DNA from: Chroococcidiopsis sp. CCMEE 29
GTDB lineage: Bacteria; Cyanobacteriota; Cyanobacteriia; Cyanobacteriales; Chroococcidiopsidaceae
Reading direction: 5' to 3'
Assembly (NCBI RefSeq): GCF_023558375.1
Contig: NZ_CP083761.1
Location: 124,001-188,000 of the forward strand
Length of the DNA stretch: 64,000 bases
Each line of letters starts with the position of its first letter. The stretch's first letter is position 1. The notes under the pieces were generated by a model. That model did not search any database. It was not told the origin of the DNA and saw only the letters and a program-made list of their open reading frames with translations. A program made the position numbers and the translations under genes. Below, one piece after another: positions 45,353 to 53,958 of this stretch.

Positions 45353-45664
45353 TTACGAATTATTTGCTGGTGGGATTTGGGCAAAAATAGCAGATTGTAA
45401 CAGTTCAGGAAATTGTTTCCAAGCTACAGTTCCTTTAGCACTTTTGATATACAGTTGCATAAAATTTAGTAATGCGGTAGCACTTTCTCCAGGGGTGAGA
45501 TTAACGAAGAGATAGGTGGGTTTACCTGAACTGGAAAGAGATACAACACACCCATGACTACAAGCCCATAAACATCCTACTGATCGAATTTCAATTTCAT
45601 CATCGGGAAATTGTTCACTGCATGAAGTGTTGAGTTGGTCAAGTAAAAGTGAGAGCGACCGATT
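45353..45664 (-). pseudogene. DUF1636 metal-binding protein remnant
   Basis: The minus-strand frame reads DQLNTSCSEQFPDDEIEIRS, then VGCLWACSHGCVVSLSSSGK, PTYLFVNLTPGESA and KQFPELLQSAIFAQIPP, ending TAA. GCLWACSHGC is the conserved Cys motif of DUF1636 proteins. The N-terminal VCTTCG-type motif and a start codon are missing. The frame begins directly after the stop codon of the PIN-toxin pseudogene, so a deletion probably joined the two. Confidence 0.75.
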
Positions 45665-46078
45665 TTAGGATGTTAAGACTTCACGCAGAACAACAACAGG
45701 TAAGCCTGCAACATTGCGAAACTGGCTATCATTCGTCAAAAACAGGGTACAACCATTATTTAATGCCGTTGCCGCATGATTGCATCAGGGGTTTTCAAAT
45801 TCGTTGTGGCGCGTAAACGTGCTGCTTCCTTGAGAATAGTCTGATCGATAGGAATTAGCCGGATGGTTTGTGACAGCAGCAATTGCTCGTAGGTATCGAT
45901 GAGATCAGCATTCGAGTCTCGGATTGGTATAACTTAAAGTTTCCATTAGTGTTAGTTCGCTGCTGACAAGCTCAAGCTCTCTTGCTTGAAATAGCGACCA
46001 TAGTGGTTGAAGTAAGGAGTAATAGTCTGAATTCTCTTCAACCGTATAAATAAAAATAGAAGTGTCTGCGTTAAACAA
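45665..46078 (-). pseudogene. PIN-domain (VapC-type) toxin, two frameshifts
   Basis: Three successive frames rebuild one PIN protein. Frame 1: NADTSIFIYTVEENSDYYSL and SSELTLMETL. Frame 2: IRDSNADLIDTYEQLLLSQT, RLIPIDQTILKEAARLRATT and LKTPDAI. Frame 3: HAATALNNGCTLFLTNDSQF, then GLPVVVLREVL. All acidic PIN residues (D near start, E in LTLMET, D in TPDAI, D in TNDSQ) remain, but the gene needs two single-base corrections. The antitoxin upstream is intact. Confidence 0.85.
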
Positions 46079-46096
46079 TGGCGGAAGGTGGGATAA

Positions 46097-46336
46097 TTAG
46101 CTGTCCCATGAATCTCTTTCAGCCTGAATTTGCCGATCAATATCCTCAGCCGTTCTACCTGCATGTCGTTTACGCGCATTTTCAATGATTTCCATCACAT
46201 TGCGCTGTTCGGCTTGAGGCTTTTCTGGCAGGACAATAAATACATCTACCTCTTCACCTTCTGAACCAGGCGGAAGTTGAACTTCAATCTTGTTGCCTGG
46301 CAAAACTTTGGTTGTAATCCGTAACGCAGATTGCAT
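46097..46336 (-). CDS. Antitoxin of the decayed PIN toxin (VapB-like)
   Basis: 79 residues. The N-terminal half (ITTKVLPGNKIEVQLPPGSE then VDVFIVLPEK) resembles the AbrB-like or related beta fold that binds DNA. The C-terminal half (EIIENARKRHAGRTAEDIDRQIQAERDSW) is the toxin-wrapping helix common in cyanobacterial PIN-associated antitoxins. It ends 18 bases before the toxin pseudogene start. With the toxin dead it no longer needs to neutralise anything, but it is open and may still act as a repressor. Confidence 0.75.
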   Translation of the reverse strand: MQSALRITTKVLPGNKIEVQLPPGSEGEEVDVFIVLPEKPQAEQRNVMEIIENARKRHAGRTAEDIDRQIQAERDSWDS

Positions 46337-46365
46337 AGCTATATTTTTATAACATCAACCCTTTA

Positions 46366-46481
46366 ATACCAATTCTATGTGTGCTTGCATAGAAGTTTGA
46401 ACCCCCTGTTCCCCCTTACTAAGGGGGACGGCAACAGCCGGGGGGTTTAGATAATGTGCATCTTCATAGAGAATTGGTATA
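46366..46481. repeat. MITE-like palindromic element, 116 bp
   Basis: ATACCAATTCTATG at the left pairs with CATAGAGAATTGGTAT at the right with one unpaired base. The centre holds further palindromes (CCCCCTTACTAAGGGGG and AACCCCC with GGGGGGTT). There is no ORF. This is the layout of small non-autonomous cyanobacterial elements. It lies upstream of the antitoxin and downstream of the AraC pseudogene. Confidence 0.65.
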
Positions 46482-46514
46482 AATTAATTGTATTGCTGTC
46501 TAGCCGCGGCTAAT

Positions 46515-47519
46515 TTACAATCCCCGAACGAACTTTCTCCCCATCAAACACTGATTAGGAGTGATGCCAAATTTGCGCCGGAAGGCAGCAGCAAAGTGTC
46601 CTAAGTGAGAATAGCCTACTAAATTGGCAACTTCAGCAACCGTCATATTGCCTTCTCGCAATAGCTGTGCCGCTTGTTCCATCCGCTGATGGGTTAAGTA
46701 ACCAAACACTGTCGTGCCAAACAATTGTTGAAATCCACGGCGAAGAGTGCGATCGCTTACTCCCACCTGCTGTGCCAACTCTAATAAAGACGGGGGATGC
46801 TCTAACCGTGCTGCTAGAATCTCTTTCGCGTGATGCAGTCGAGCGATTGTTTCTGGCTTCAATCGCGGCACAGATTTATATTGACCTTGATCTGCCAAAA
46901 TTGGTTCTAGCTGCATCGCCAGTAGTTCAAATACTTTTGCTTGCAGATACAAGCGTCTGGTCACTCCCTGAAACGGGCAACTCAAAATTTGCTGTACTGC
47001 AACTTGCATTGCCAAGGTAGTTTCGGGAAAAAACGACACTTTTCAGTGGTTATCTTTGACAAACAGTTTCAGGTTTGGCGACTGCCCTAAATCTGTGGGG
47101 AAAAATAATTCTAGTAGTTCCGGTTTGATCTCTACGTTAATCCCAGTAAACCGCTGCGTCTTTTGAAACTTTGCTACACAAGATGGCGAGATCCCACTAC
47201 CAGATAAGTAGCTGCAATTTCCCCCCAAGGTTGGATAGACTTGATTATGATGGATGAACCCTGACGATAACAGTAAAAATTGCACCCAATGGTCATGCAC
47301 GGGTGCTTTGATCGTTAAGTCATCATGATATTCATAGTTCCAAATTTCCAGCTCCACCCCTGGATGTAACTCAAGCTGCCGAATATAACCTTGACCAACG
47401 CAGTTAGGCACTTCGTAGAGTAGCTCAAATTCGTCGAGGAATCGGTTATGTTTACTGCTGAAAGTCGGCTTGCCATACACCAGTTGACCGAAATCGGCTG
47501 AGGAAAAGCAAAGTTCCAT
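46515..47519 (-). pseudogene. AraC-family regulator interrupted by an in-frame TGA
   Basis: One frame encodes the N-terminal ligand-binding part (47519-47046, ending LKLFVKDNH), a TGA at 47043-47045, and without any shift the rest: KVSFFPETTLAMQVAVQQIL, VSDRTLRRGFQQLFGTTVFG and AEVANLVGYSHLGHFAAAFR, with two HTH motifs. The whole resembles cyanobacterial PchR-type AraC regulators of about 335 residues. A single nonsense mutation explains it. A shorter HTH-only protein could still start at the GTG at 47039. Confidence 0.85.
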
Positions 47520-47797
47520 CGCAAATGCTCAATGATAAAAATTTGCAATAATCCTACCGCGATCGCAGCCATTAGCAACAGAGCAGCAGGCTGTTAACTT
47601 CGATGGTTGCAGATTTGAGATTTGCTATCCCCAATTTGCAATCAATTTCCTGGCTTATAGATAATAAATATCTAACGCTGTAGCGACGATCACTCCCAAG
47701 CTATGCAAAGCCACCGTCTTGAATAGCCATAATCTAAAGACTCTGTTTTAGGAGCGCTGTTAACTACCAACACCCAAGTACTCCTCGCTCTCGTACA

Positions 47798-48082
47798 CTA
47801 AGACTCAATTGGTTGTTTAATACGCCGGATTGGCAAGTTAGCAATTAATGCTGTTTTCCGTTGGTTGTTCTCCAGGGCAAACTCTAACCCCTCGGGGTCA
47901 AGTTCCACGTAGCGACAGACGACTTCCATAATTTCCTGCCGCATTCTCTCCACCATCTGCGGACTTAGATCGGATCTATCGTGAGAAATCACCAATTGCA
48001 GGCGATGCTTAACTTCCGCGCGGCTGTTGTTATCACCATTGCGAGGAACCGGAAAAAGTCGATCTAGGAGTTCACTAATCAT
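47798..48082 (-). CDS. minE: Cell division topological specificity factor MinE
   Basis: 94 residues. The MinD-activating N-terminus (LLDRLF) precedes [20 protein letters not shown] and [20 protein letters not shown]. It stimulates MinD ATPase and drives Min oscillation so division occurs at midcell. It is the last gene of minC-minD-minE; 55 bases separate it from minD. Confidence 0.97.
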   Translation of the reverse strand: MISELLDRLFPVPRNGDNNSRAEVKHRLQLVISHDRSDLSPQMVERMRQEIMEVVCRYVELDPEGLEFALENNQRKTALIANLPIRRIKQPIES

Positions 48083-48137
48083 GGCATGGATGCAGGGTTA
48101 GTAATCGCTTGGATAATTGACCATAACAACTTACTGT

Positions 48138-48935
48138 TTAACCAAATAGCCAGCTGCGGATGCGGGCAAAAATGCTGTCCTGGACCGGATGCAGGTCAAG
48201 AAACTGGACCTTTTCCCCTTCTAGTCTGCGAGCAATGTTGTCAAAAGCCGTACCAGCTAAAGAAGGGTTTTCAGCTAACACTAAGGGTTCGCCGCGATTG
48301 GTAGAAACAATAACGCGCTCGTCTTCAGGCACAATTCCAATCAACGGAATCGCCAGAATTTCTTGCACATCCTGCACTGACATCATGTCATTAACCTGTA
48401 CCATTGCGGGTCGAAGGCGATTGACAATCAGCTGAATTTGCTTAACACCTTGCGCTTCCAGCAAACCGATTACTCGATCGGCATCACGTACAGCAGCAAT
48501 TTCTGGCGTTGTGACAATTAATGCCTCTTGAGCAGCAGCGATCGCATTCTTAAAGCCCATCTCGATCCCTGCGGGGCTGTCAATTACGATGTAGTCATAC
48601 GTATCAATCAAGGCGCTAACCAGTTGTTTCATCTGTTCTGGACTCACTGCCTCCTTGTTCCGATTTTGGGCGGCTGGCAGGAGTGCCAGTTTCGGTTCCC
48701 GCTTATCTTTCACTAATGCTTGTTCTAAGCGGCATTCTCCAGCTACAACTTCGACGGCGGTGTAAACTACCCGGTTTTCTAGCCCTAGCAGCAGATCCAA
48801 ATTTCTTAAACCAAAATCTGCATCTACTAAAGCGACTTTATGCCCTAATCGGGCTAATGCCATACCCAAGTTGGCAGTAACGGTAGTTTTACCCACCCCT
48901 CCTTTACCGGATGTGGTGACAATAATGCGACTCAT
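48138..48935 (-). CDS. minD: Septum site-determining ATPase MinD
   Basis: 265 residues. The deviant Walker A motif is TSGKGGVGKTTVTANLG. DADFGLRNLDLLLGLENRVV and YIVIDSPAGIEMGF follow. The C-terminus is an amphipathic membrane-targeting helix (IFARIRSWLFG). MinD recruits MinC to the membrane and is released by MinE. Its ATG overlaps the minC stop by 4 bases. Confidence 0.98.
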   Translation of the reverse strand: MSRIIVTTSGKGGVGKTTVTANLGMALARLGHKVALVDADFGLRNLDLLLGLENRVVYTAVEVVAGECRLEQALVKDKREPKLALLPAAQNRNKEAVSPEQMKQLVSALIDTYDYIVIDSPAGIEMGFKNAIAAAQEALIVTTPEIAAVRDADRVIGLLEAQGVKQIQLIVNRLRPAMVQVNDMMSVQDVQEILAIPLIGIVPEDERVIVSTNRGEPLVLAENPSLAGTAFDNIARRLEGEKVQFLDLHPVQDSIFARIRSWLFG

Positions 48936-49720
48936 GACTGTGATAAGAACTGGGACTTAGAAAAATCAGCAGCTTTGGTGATGCGGATTCCTTCAGGTGT
49001 AACATAGGCAACCTCAGGATAAAACTGAGTTGGCGGGTTTGTTGGTGCCCTTGCTACAAAATCAGCGATCCTCAGTTGGGTTGGTTCCATTTGTAGTGCC
49101 ATGATCAGACACTTGGAATTGCCACTAGCACCGGCATGGGCTATGCCGCGCAGACGACCCCAGACTAGAATATCCCCATCTGACACAACAATACCACCTG
49201 GATTGAGGTCACCCAACACCACAACCGTGCCAGCATGACGAATTTCTACTCCTGAACGGATAGTCATTTGCAGATAGAGAGGTTCTGCTAGCGGTTGATG
49301 GGTGGAGGTTGAAGTTTGATTGAGTGCCGAAATTGGCGCTAGTTGTTCAACACAATAGCCCGCAGTTGCTGCTGCTACCGCTGTTTGACGGCGACTGGTG
49401 TAAACGCGCTTTAGCTGAAGTTGAGCTTCAGCTAGGGCATCGGCGATCGCCTGCAATTGCCTTCCATCCAATAGCCGATCTGCCGCAGCAAGGTGCACTG
49501 TTGTATTTGGCTGCCAAAAGCGATCGCCTCCATTCAGCCGTTGCTTTAGCTGTAGCCAAAGGTCAGACCAAGTGGCTGCAGAGGAGGGCGTTTCAGTTTC
49601 TGCTGGCAAAATTAATATCAGTCGTTCCTCCTCACTTTTAAAGCGGACTTGAAGATTGCCCTTCACCTCAGTTGAAGGTGTGGCAATTGGCTTTATTTCC
49701 CCTCCCGAATCAGAAGTCAT
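48932..49720 (-). CDS. minC: Septum site-determining protein MinC
   Basis: About 262 residues from the ATG at 49720. The N-terminal domain contains the Gln-rich SDLWLQLKQRLNGGDRFW. The C-terminal beta-helix begins RSGVEIRHAGTVVVLGDLNP and includes GDILVWGRLRGIAHAG and KCLIMALQMEPTQLRIADF. It inhibits FtsZ assembly when bound to MinD. It is the first gene of the min operon. Confidence 0.96.
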   Translation of the reverse strand: MTSDSGGEIKPIATPSTEVKGNLQVRFKSEEERLILILPAETETPSSAATWSDLWLQLKQRLNGGDRFWQPNTTVHLAAADRLLDGRQLQAIADALAEAQLQLKRVYTSRRQTAVAAATAGYCVEQLAPISALNQTSTSTHQPLAEPLYLQMTIRSGVEIRHAGTVVVLGDLNPGGIVVSDGDILVWGRLRGIAHAGASGNSKCLIMALQMEPTQLRIADFVARAPTNPPTQFYPEVAYVTPEGIRITKAADFSKSQFLSQS

Positions 49721-49849
49721 GCAAGACAAGTCAGCAGACGCGAACGAACCGGTTAACTATCCATATTAGATTAGTTCTGGTCTAGAGCATGTCTAAAAAG
49801 TAAGAATTTACCTAACCAGCAGAGCATTGTCTCTACCAATACCCGTAGC

Positions 49850-50203
49850 TAAGCATTGCCTTATGTTTTACTCAACTCGTACCTCAAAAGGAGCATCATC
49901 TCACTCCCAGCCCTTAGAGAATGATGGATTTATTTCTATTTCCTTCCAGAGCGATCGCCCCTTCAACGTCTACAAATTCCAGAATTTTCTCACTGAGCAG
50001 ATGTCAGAAAATGTGTTCCGAGCGAAGGGCATCTTCTGGTTTAGTGAGAGTAACTCTCGTCATATCTTAACTGAGCGGTAAACGCTACGACATTGATGTT
50101 AGTGAGTGATCCAGTCCACCCAGTAATCAGCTGGTGCTTATTGGGCGTAACTTAAATACGATCCAGCTACAACAACAGTTAACCGATTGCCTGGAGAAGT
50201 GAG
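49850..50203 (+). pseudogene. CobW/COG0523 GTPase C-terminal remnant
   Basis: The first frame reads HSQPLENDGFISISFQSDRP, then KFQNFLTEQMSENVFRAKGI and stops. A second frame continues SGKRYDIDVSE, a TGA, and SNQLVLIGRNLNTIQLQQQL to a final TGA at 50201. Together they match the C-terminal domain of COG0523 proteins, with one frameshift and a TGA where Trp is expected. The GTPase domain is gone. An intact paralogue sits at 52972. Confidence 0.75.
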
Positions 50204-50270
50204 ATTATGATTGAATTAAAAGGGCTAATCAGGTACTCTGAGCAATCATGAATTGCTCCAGGGATCACCA

Positions 50271-50630
50271 ATGAACCGAATTTTGCGAACTTTGATTCTC
50301 TGCCCCACAGTTTTTGGGTCTATGCTGTCTGTGCTACTGATAGCTAATACCGCACACGCTGCCGAGCCAGTAGCTCCAGAGACAAATCGTCTAGAGTGTA
50401 AACGTACTCAAAGTGTAAGTCGTTTGACGTGTGAACGTGTTTATCAGGCAGGTAACGTTGCTAGTCCTGCTAAAACAATAATAGTTAGACCCGCGCAGCA
50501 ATCTCAGGAGACTCCCATGCTAGAGTTCACTGACGAAGAAAGCGATGCTGCTGTAGCCCGATTTGGCTGCGATTGCCTAGTTTGTATCAATGCTATCCGT
50601 CAGTCGCGAGGTCTGCCTCCCGTTACGTGA
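50271..50630 (+). CDS. Small exported hypothetical protein
   Basis: 119 residues from the ATG at 50271. A signal peptide (ILRTLILCPTVFGSMLSVLLIANTAHA) is clear. The mature part has Cys residues in pairs (RLECKRTQSVSRLTCERVY, then FGCDCLVCINAIRQ). This suggests disulfides or metal binding outside the cytoplasm. Family not recognised. It ends 61 bases before the alpha/beta-hydrolase-fold gene. Confidence 0.65.
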   Translation: MNRILRTLILCPTVFGSMLSVLLIANTAHAAEPVAPETNRLECKRTQSVSRLTCERVYQAGNVASPAKTIIVRPAQQSQETPMLEFTDEESDAAVARFGCDCLVCINAIRQSRGLPPVT

Positions 50631-50691
50631 TGTTTAATTGTTGAACCGCAGCTACTCGCTGCGATCGCACTCGAAAAAATGGCTTTTCACT

Positions 50692-51621
50692 ATGACTACG
50701 ACTCAATCACCTTCTACTTCCTCTGCTGCAGCTGATTTCGGCATTGGAGGCACTGTTGAAACGTACCAATGGGATTGGGAAGGATGCCAGTTGTCGGTGG
50801 TTTATGAAACTCTCGGGCAAGGTTCACCAGTCTTGCTCCTCCCCGCCTTCAGCACGGTTTCCACACGGGCAGAAATGCGCGGATTAGCAGAGTTACTGGC
50901 TGCTAAATTTCAAGTTGTAGCCGTTGATTGGCCCGGTTTTGGTCAGTCATCTCGTCCACCTCTAGACTACCGCCCTGCTCTATACCATCAATTCCTACAA
51001 GATTTCACCAAAACTGTGTTTAATACCTCGGCTGCTGTGGTTGCAGCTGGACATGCTGCTGGTTATGTAATGCGCCTAGCTCAACAACAGCCATCGATTT
51101 GGTCGCGGGTAGTATTGGTGGCACCCACTTGGCGCGGTCCCCTACGCGCTATGGGAGTAAATCAGCAGATAGGTGGAACAGTAAGACAAATGGTGCGATC
51201 GCCGATTTTTGGTCAAGCCCTCTACAAACTAAACACCACGCCGTCTTTCCTGAGCTTTATGTACCGTAGCCACGTCTATAGTGATGCTGCTAAGGTAACA
51301 CCTGAATTCGTCGCCACCAGGTGGAGAAGCACGCAACAACCAGGTGCCAGATTTGCCCCTGCTGCTTTTGTTACGGGTACCCTCGATCCTGTAACCAATC
51401 GAGCGGATTTTCTGACTTGGTTCCAGTCTTTATCCTTACCACTAATGGTGGTAATTGGAGAGCAAACACCGCCCAAATCACGGGCAGAAATGGAAGCATT
51501 AGCTTCGTTACCAGGGGTGCAGACGCGAATTCTCCCTGGTTCACTAGGACTGCACGAAGAATATGCGGCTGAACTGGCAGAAGTAGTTTTGCCTTTTTTG
51601 GAATCTGATGATGGTCAATGA
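50692..51621 (+). CDS. Alpha/beta-hydrolase-fold protein with Ala at the nucleophile position
   Basis: 309 residues from the ATG at 50692. The fold is clear: GSPVLLLPAFSTVSTRAEMR (oxyanion strand), VVAVDWPGFGQSSRP, and a late LGLHEEY carrying the His. At the nucleophile elbow AAGHAAGYVMRLA replaces the usual GxSxG with GHAAG, so the catalytic Ser is Ala. I recall the same elbow in cyanobacterial relatives, which would make it a non-hydrolytic or divergent group. No signal peptide. Confidence 0.82.
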   Translation: MTTTQSPSTSSAAADFGIGGTVETYQWDWEGCQLSVVYETLGQGSPVLLLPAFSTVSTRAEMRGLAELLAAKFQVVAVDWPGFGQSSRPPLDYRPALYHQFLQDFTKTVFNTSAAVVAAGHAAGYVMRLAQQQPSIWSRVVLVAPTWRGPLRAMGVNQQIGGTVRQMVRSPIFGQALYKLNTTPSFLSFMYRSHVYSDAAKVTPEFVATRWRSTQQPGARFAPAAFVTGTLDPVTNRADFLTWFQSLSLPLMVVIGEQTPPKSRAEMEALASLPGVQTRILPGSLGLHEEYAAELAEVVLPFLESDDGQ

Positions 51622-51942
51622 TTGACCCAGGTATTACCGATCTTCCCTAGCTCTCAAGTCTAAATTCAGTCGTCGATCAGCTTGTCTGACTTTACACGCG
51701 GCTGTTCCATTCTTTTGAAATAGTTCTAGCCTCTCCCAGTGCAGTGCTGGTTGTTATTAGGCAGTAAATCGCACCCAGCTTGCGGACAAAAATAAAATAG
51801 TTAGCTTTTGCATGACATTTTGTGATAATGATAATCATTATCTAATACAATATTCTGCTTAAGGGCGAAGAACTTTAAGTCTATGCATTGAACCTGTAAT
51901 CCCCCTCATTTGACCGATCGCTACTTTCAAGGAGTTTAGCCA
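51622..51942. other. Promoter region of the Zur-type locus
   Basis: 321 bases without an ORF. The main feature is the 19-bp operator at 51824-51842. An AT-rich stretch follows, then the leader of the PEP-CTERM gene with AAGGAG about 11 bases before its ATG. Confidence 0.5.
51824..51842 (+). promoter_or_regulatory. Perfect 9-1-9 Fur/Zur operator
   Basis: GATAATGATAATCATTATC is identical to the classical 19-bp Fur box and contains TGATAATCATTATC, a 14/15 match to the cyanobacterial Zur box. The downstream gene belongs to a family named for Zur repression, so Zur is the likelier regulator. Confidence 0.88.
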
Positions 51943-52854
51943 ATGCGTTTACCACTTTCTCTGACTGCCAGCCTGATGTTAGTTGCACCGTTAACACTGA
52001 TTAGCTCTTTTACCTCTATCCAGGTTGCTACAGCTCAGACTGCATCTGACCACACCCACGACCATAACCACGCTCACGACTATGAACACTTTTACATTGG
52101 AGTAGATGGTTTAGAGGTCTTGAATCGGGGTCCCTACACTGGGTTAGAAAACCCCAACTATAATCGTCTAACTTTCCTGTTCTCCCACGTTGAGGAAGAT
52201 CCGACAACCAATCATTTCCACGGAATTGGAGCCTACAGCTACTCAGGTCCTGTAGACAACCCAGTTATTAACTCGACAAACACCAATAATCGGATTCCGG
52301 AACCTTACACGGAGCTACCGCCGATTACTCTCCAGCCAGGTACAGGCATTTACGCTGACCGACTCGTTAGTATGCCGACGGCAGAGGAGTACAGCAACTT
52401 CGAGATTAAACCTGTTGCGTCTCTCCAAAACAACGACGAGCCAGGGGCGCAATACCTGTACAATAGCTCGGATGGTCGCTGGCAAGGGTCGCTTGGTGAT
52501 GCGGCGATCGCCCTTGAACTGGTTTCGATTACAGAGGGACTCAACATTGCTAACGAGCAAGGCTTGAATATCCTAACCCAGGTCGGCGATACCTACACCA
52601 TCGGCAGCGGGGATGATTTCACTTTCACACCTACTTTTTGGACGGACGCTGCTGCACCCACTGGCACTTACTCAGCAGCTTTCCAACTCGCAGATCTCGG
52701 CAATGCTAACAACGGTAGTACCTTTGAGAAGTCTGGCACCTTCAATATAGATTTTCAGGTGGCCTCCGTACCGGAACCATCCTCATTCCTGGGACTCGGC
52801 GTGTTTACCCTAATGGCGTTCATTGGTAAAAGCAGGCTAAAGAGATCAACCTAA
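51943..52854 (+). CDS. all3515-type Zur-repressed PEP-CTERM protein
   Basis: 303 residues. A signal peptide (LTASLMLVAPLTLISSF) is followed by a His-rich metal-binding stretch (DHTHDHNHAHDYEHFYIG). Then comes an exported domain and a PEP-CTERM sorting tail (VPEPSSFLGLGVFTLMAFIG, then KSRLKRS). It matches the all3515 family known to be Zur-repressed in Anabaena. The role is probably zinc capture at the cell surface or periplasm. A ribosome binding site AAGGAG precedes the ATG. The COG0523 GTPase follows after 117 bases. Confidence 0.88.
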   Translation: MRLPLSLTASLMLVAPLTLISSFTSIQVATAQTASDHTHDHNHAHDYEHFYIGVDGLEVLNRGPYTGLENPNYNRLTFLFSHVEEDPTTNHFHGIGAYSYSGPVDNPVINSTNTNNRIPEPYTELPPITLQPGTGIYADRLVSMPTAEEYSNFEIKPVASLQNNDEPGAQYLYNSSDGRWQGSLGDAAIALELVSITEGLNIANEQGLNILTQVGDTYTIGSGDDFTFTPTFWTDAAAPTGTYSAAFQLADLGNANNGSTFEKSGTFNIDFQVASVPEPSSFLGLGVFTLMAFIGKSRLKRST

Positions 52855-52931
52855 TAACAACTCTTGGCGTTCCTTCGCTGCGCTCAAGGTAAGCTTGGGG
52901 AGCTGTGCATTAAAACTCTTGAGCGCGGTTG

Positions 52932-52948
52932 AGAATAGTTATTATTCT
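52932..52948 (+). promoter_or_regulatory. Second, weaker Zur-like dyad before the COG0523 gene
   Basis: AGAATA-N5-TATTCT is a perfect 6-bp dyad within TGAGAATAGTTATTATTCTA, resembling a degenerate TGATAAT/ATTATCA site. It lies 24 bases before the GTPase ATG, suggesting a separate metal-controlled promoter. Confidence 0.5.
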
Positions 52949-52971
52949 AATAAAGGTAGAGGAATTAGGAT

Positions 52972-53943
52972 ATGACAACTGTCACAACAGATAATGTAGT
53001 TCCTGTTACAGTTCTCACTGGCTATCTGGGAGCCGGTAAAACTACGCTCCTGAATCGCATCCTTACCCACGAACATGGCAAGAAGGTTGCCGTGATTGTG
53101 AATGAGTTCGGGGAAGTGGGTATTGATAACCAACTGGTGATCGATGCAGATGAAGAAATCTTTGAAATGAACAACGGCTGCATCTGCTGTACCGTCAGAG
53201 GCGATCTGATTCGGATCATCGGTAACTTGATGCGGCGGCGGGATAAGTTCGACCATTTGGTGATTGAAACAACAGGACTGGCTGACCCCGCACCCGTAAT
53301 CCAGACATTTTTTGTAGATGAAGATATGCAGGATCAGATGACTCTAGATGCTGTGGTAACTGTGGTGGATGCCAAGCATATCTGGGAACACTGGGAGAGC
53401 AGTGAAGCGCAGGAGCAGATTGCCTTCGCTGATGTGATTTTGCTCAATAAAACAGACCTAGTATCAGAGTCAAATTTGGAAGAGTTGGAACGACGGATTC
53501 GCTCGATGAATGCGATCGCTAAAATTTACCGCACCCGAAATGCTGAACTAGAAATGGATGCCCTTTTAGGTGTGAGAGCATTTGACTTGAATCGCGCTCT
53601 AGAAATTGACCCCCAATTCTTGAGTGAAGATGCCCACGAGCATGATGAAACTGTGTATTCCATCGCCTTGGTGGAATCCGGCGAACTAGATATGCAAAAG
53701 TTGAATGAGTGGCTGAGCTATCTGCTACAAAACCAAGGACCTGATATCTTCCGCATGAAAGGCATCCTGAATATCGCTGGGGAAGACCACCGATTTGTAT
53801 TCCAAGGGGTGCATATGTTGTTTGAAGGCACACGCGATCGCCGCTGGAAGCCGAATGAAACCAGGAAAAATGAACTGGTCTTCATCGGACGCAATTTGGA
53901 TGAAACCCAGCTGAGAGAAGATTTCCGAGCGTGTTTGGTTTAG
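52972..53943 (+). CDS. COG0523/CobW-family GTPase, probable zinc metallochaperone
   Basis: 323 residues. Walker A is TGYLGAGKTTLLNRIL. VNEFGEVGIDNQLV and the metal-binding CxCC motif in NNGCICCTVRGDL follow, then ETTGLADPAPV and the base-specificity NKTD. The CobW_C domain (VYSIALVESGELDMQKLNEW, IFRMKGILNIAGEDHRFVFQ) is complete. Such proteins deliver metal, often zinc under starvation. The context of a Zur operator and His-rich neighbour supports zinc. It lies 15 bases before the WD40 gene, so the two form an operon. Confidence 0.92.
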   Translation: MTTVTTDNVVPVTVLTGYLGAGKTTLLNRILTHEHGKKVAVIVNEFGEVGIDNQLVIDADEEIFEMNNGCICCTVRGDLIRIIGNLMRRRDKFDHLVIETTGLADPAPVIQTFFVDEDMQDQMTLDAVVTVVDAKHIWEHWESSEAQEQIAFADVILLNKTDLVSESNLEELERRIRSMNAIAKIYRTRNAELEMDALLGVRAFDLNRALEIDPQFLSEDAHEHDETVYSIALVESGELDMQKLNEWLSYLLQNQGPDIFRMKGILNIAGEDHRFVFQGVHMLFEGTRDRRWKPNETRKNELVFIGRNLDETQLREDFRACLV

Positions 53944-53958
53944 ACAAATAGCAGAATA

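Noticed and set aside
47043-47045. Selenocysteine reading of the TGA in the AraC gene
   Set aside because: No SECIS-like hairpin was seen directly after it and AraC regulators have no redox role at this position.
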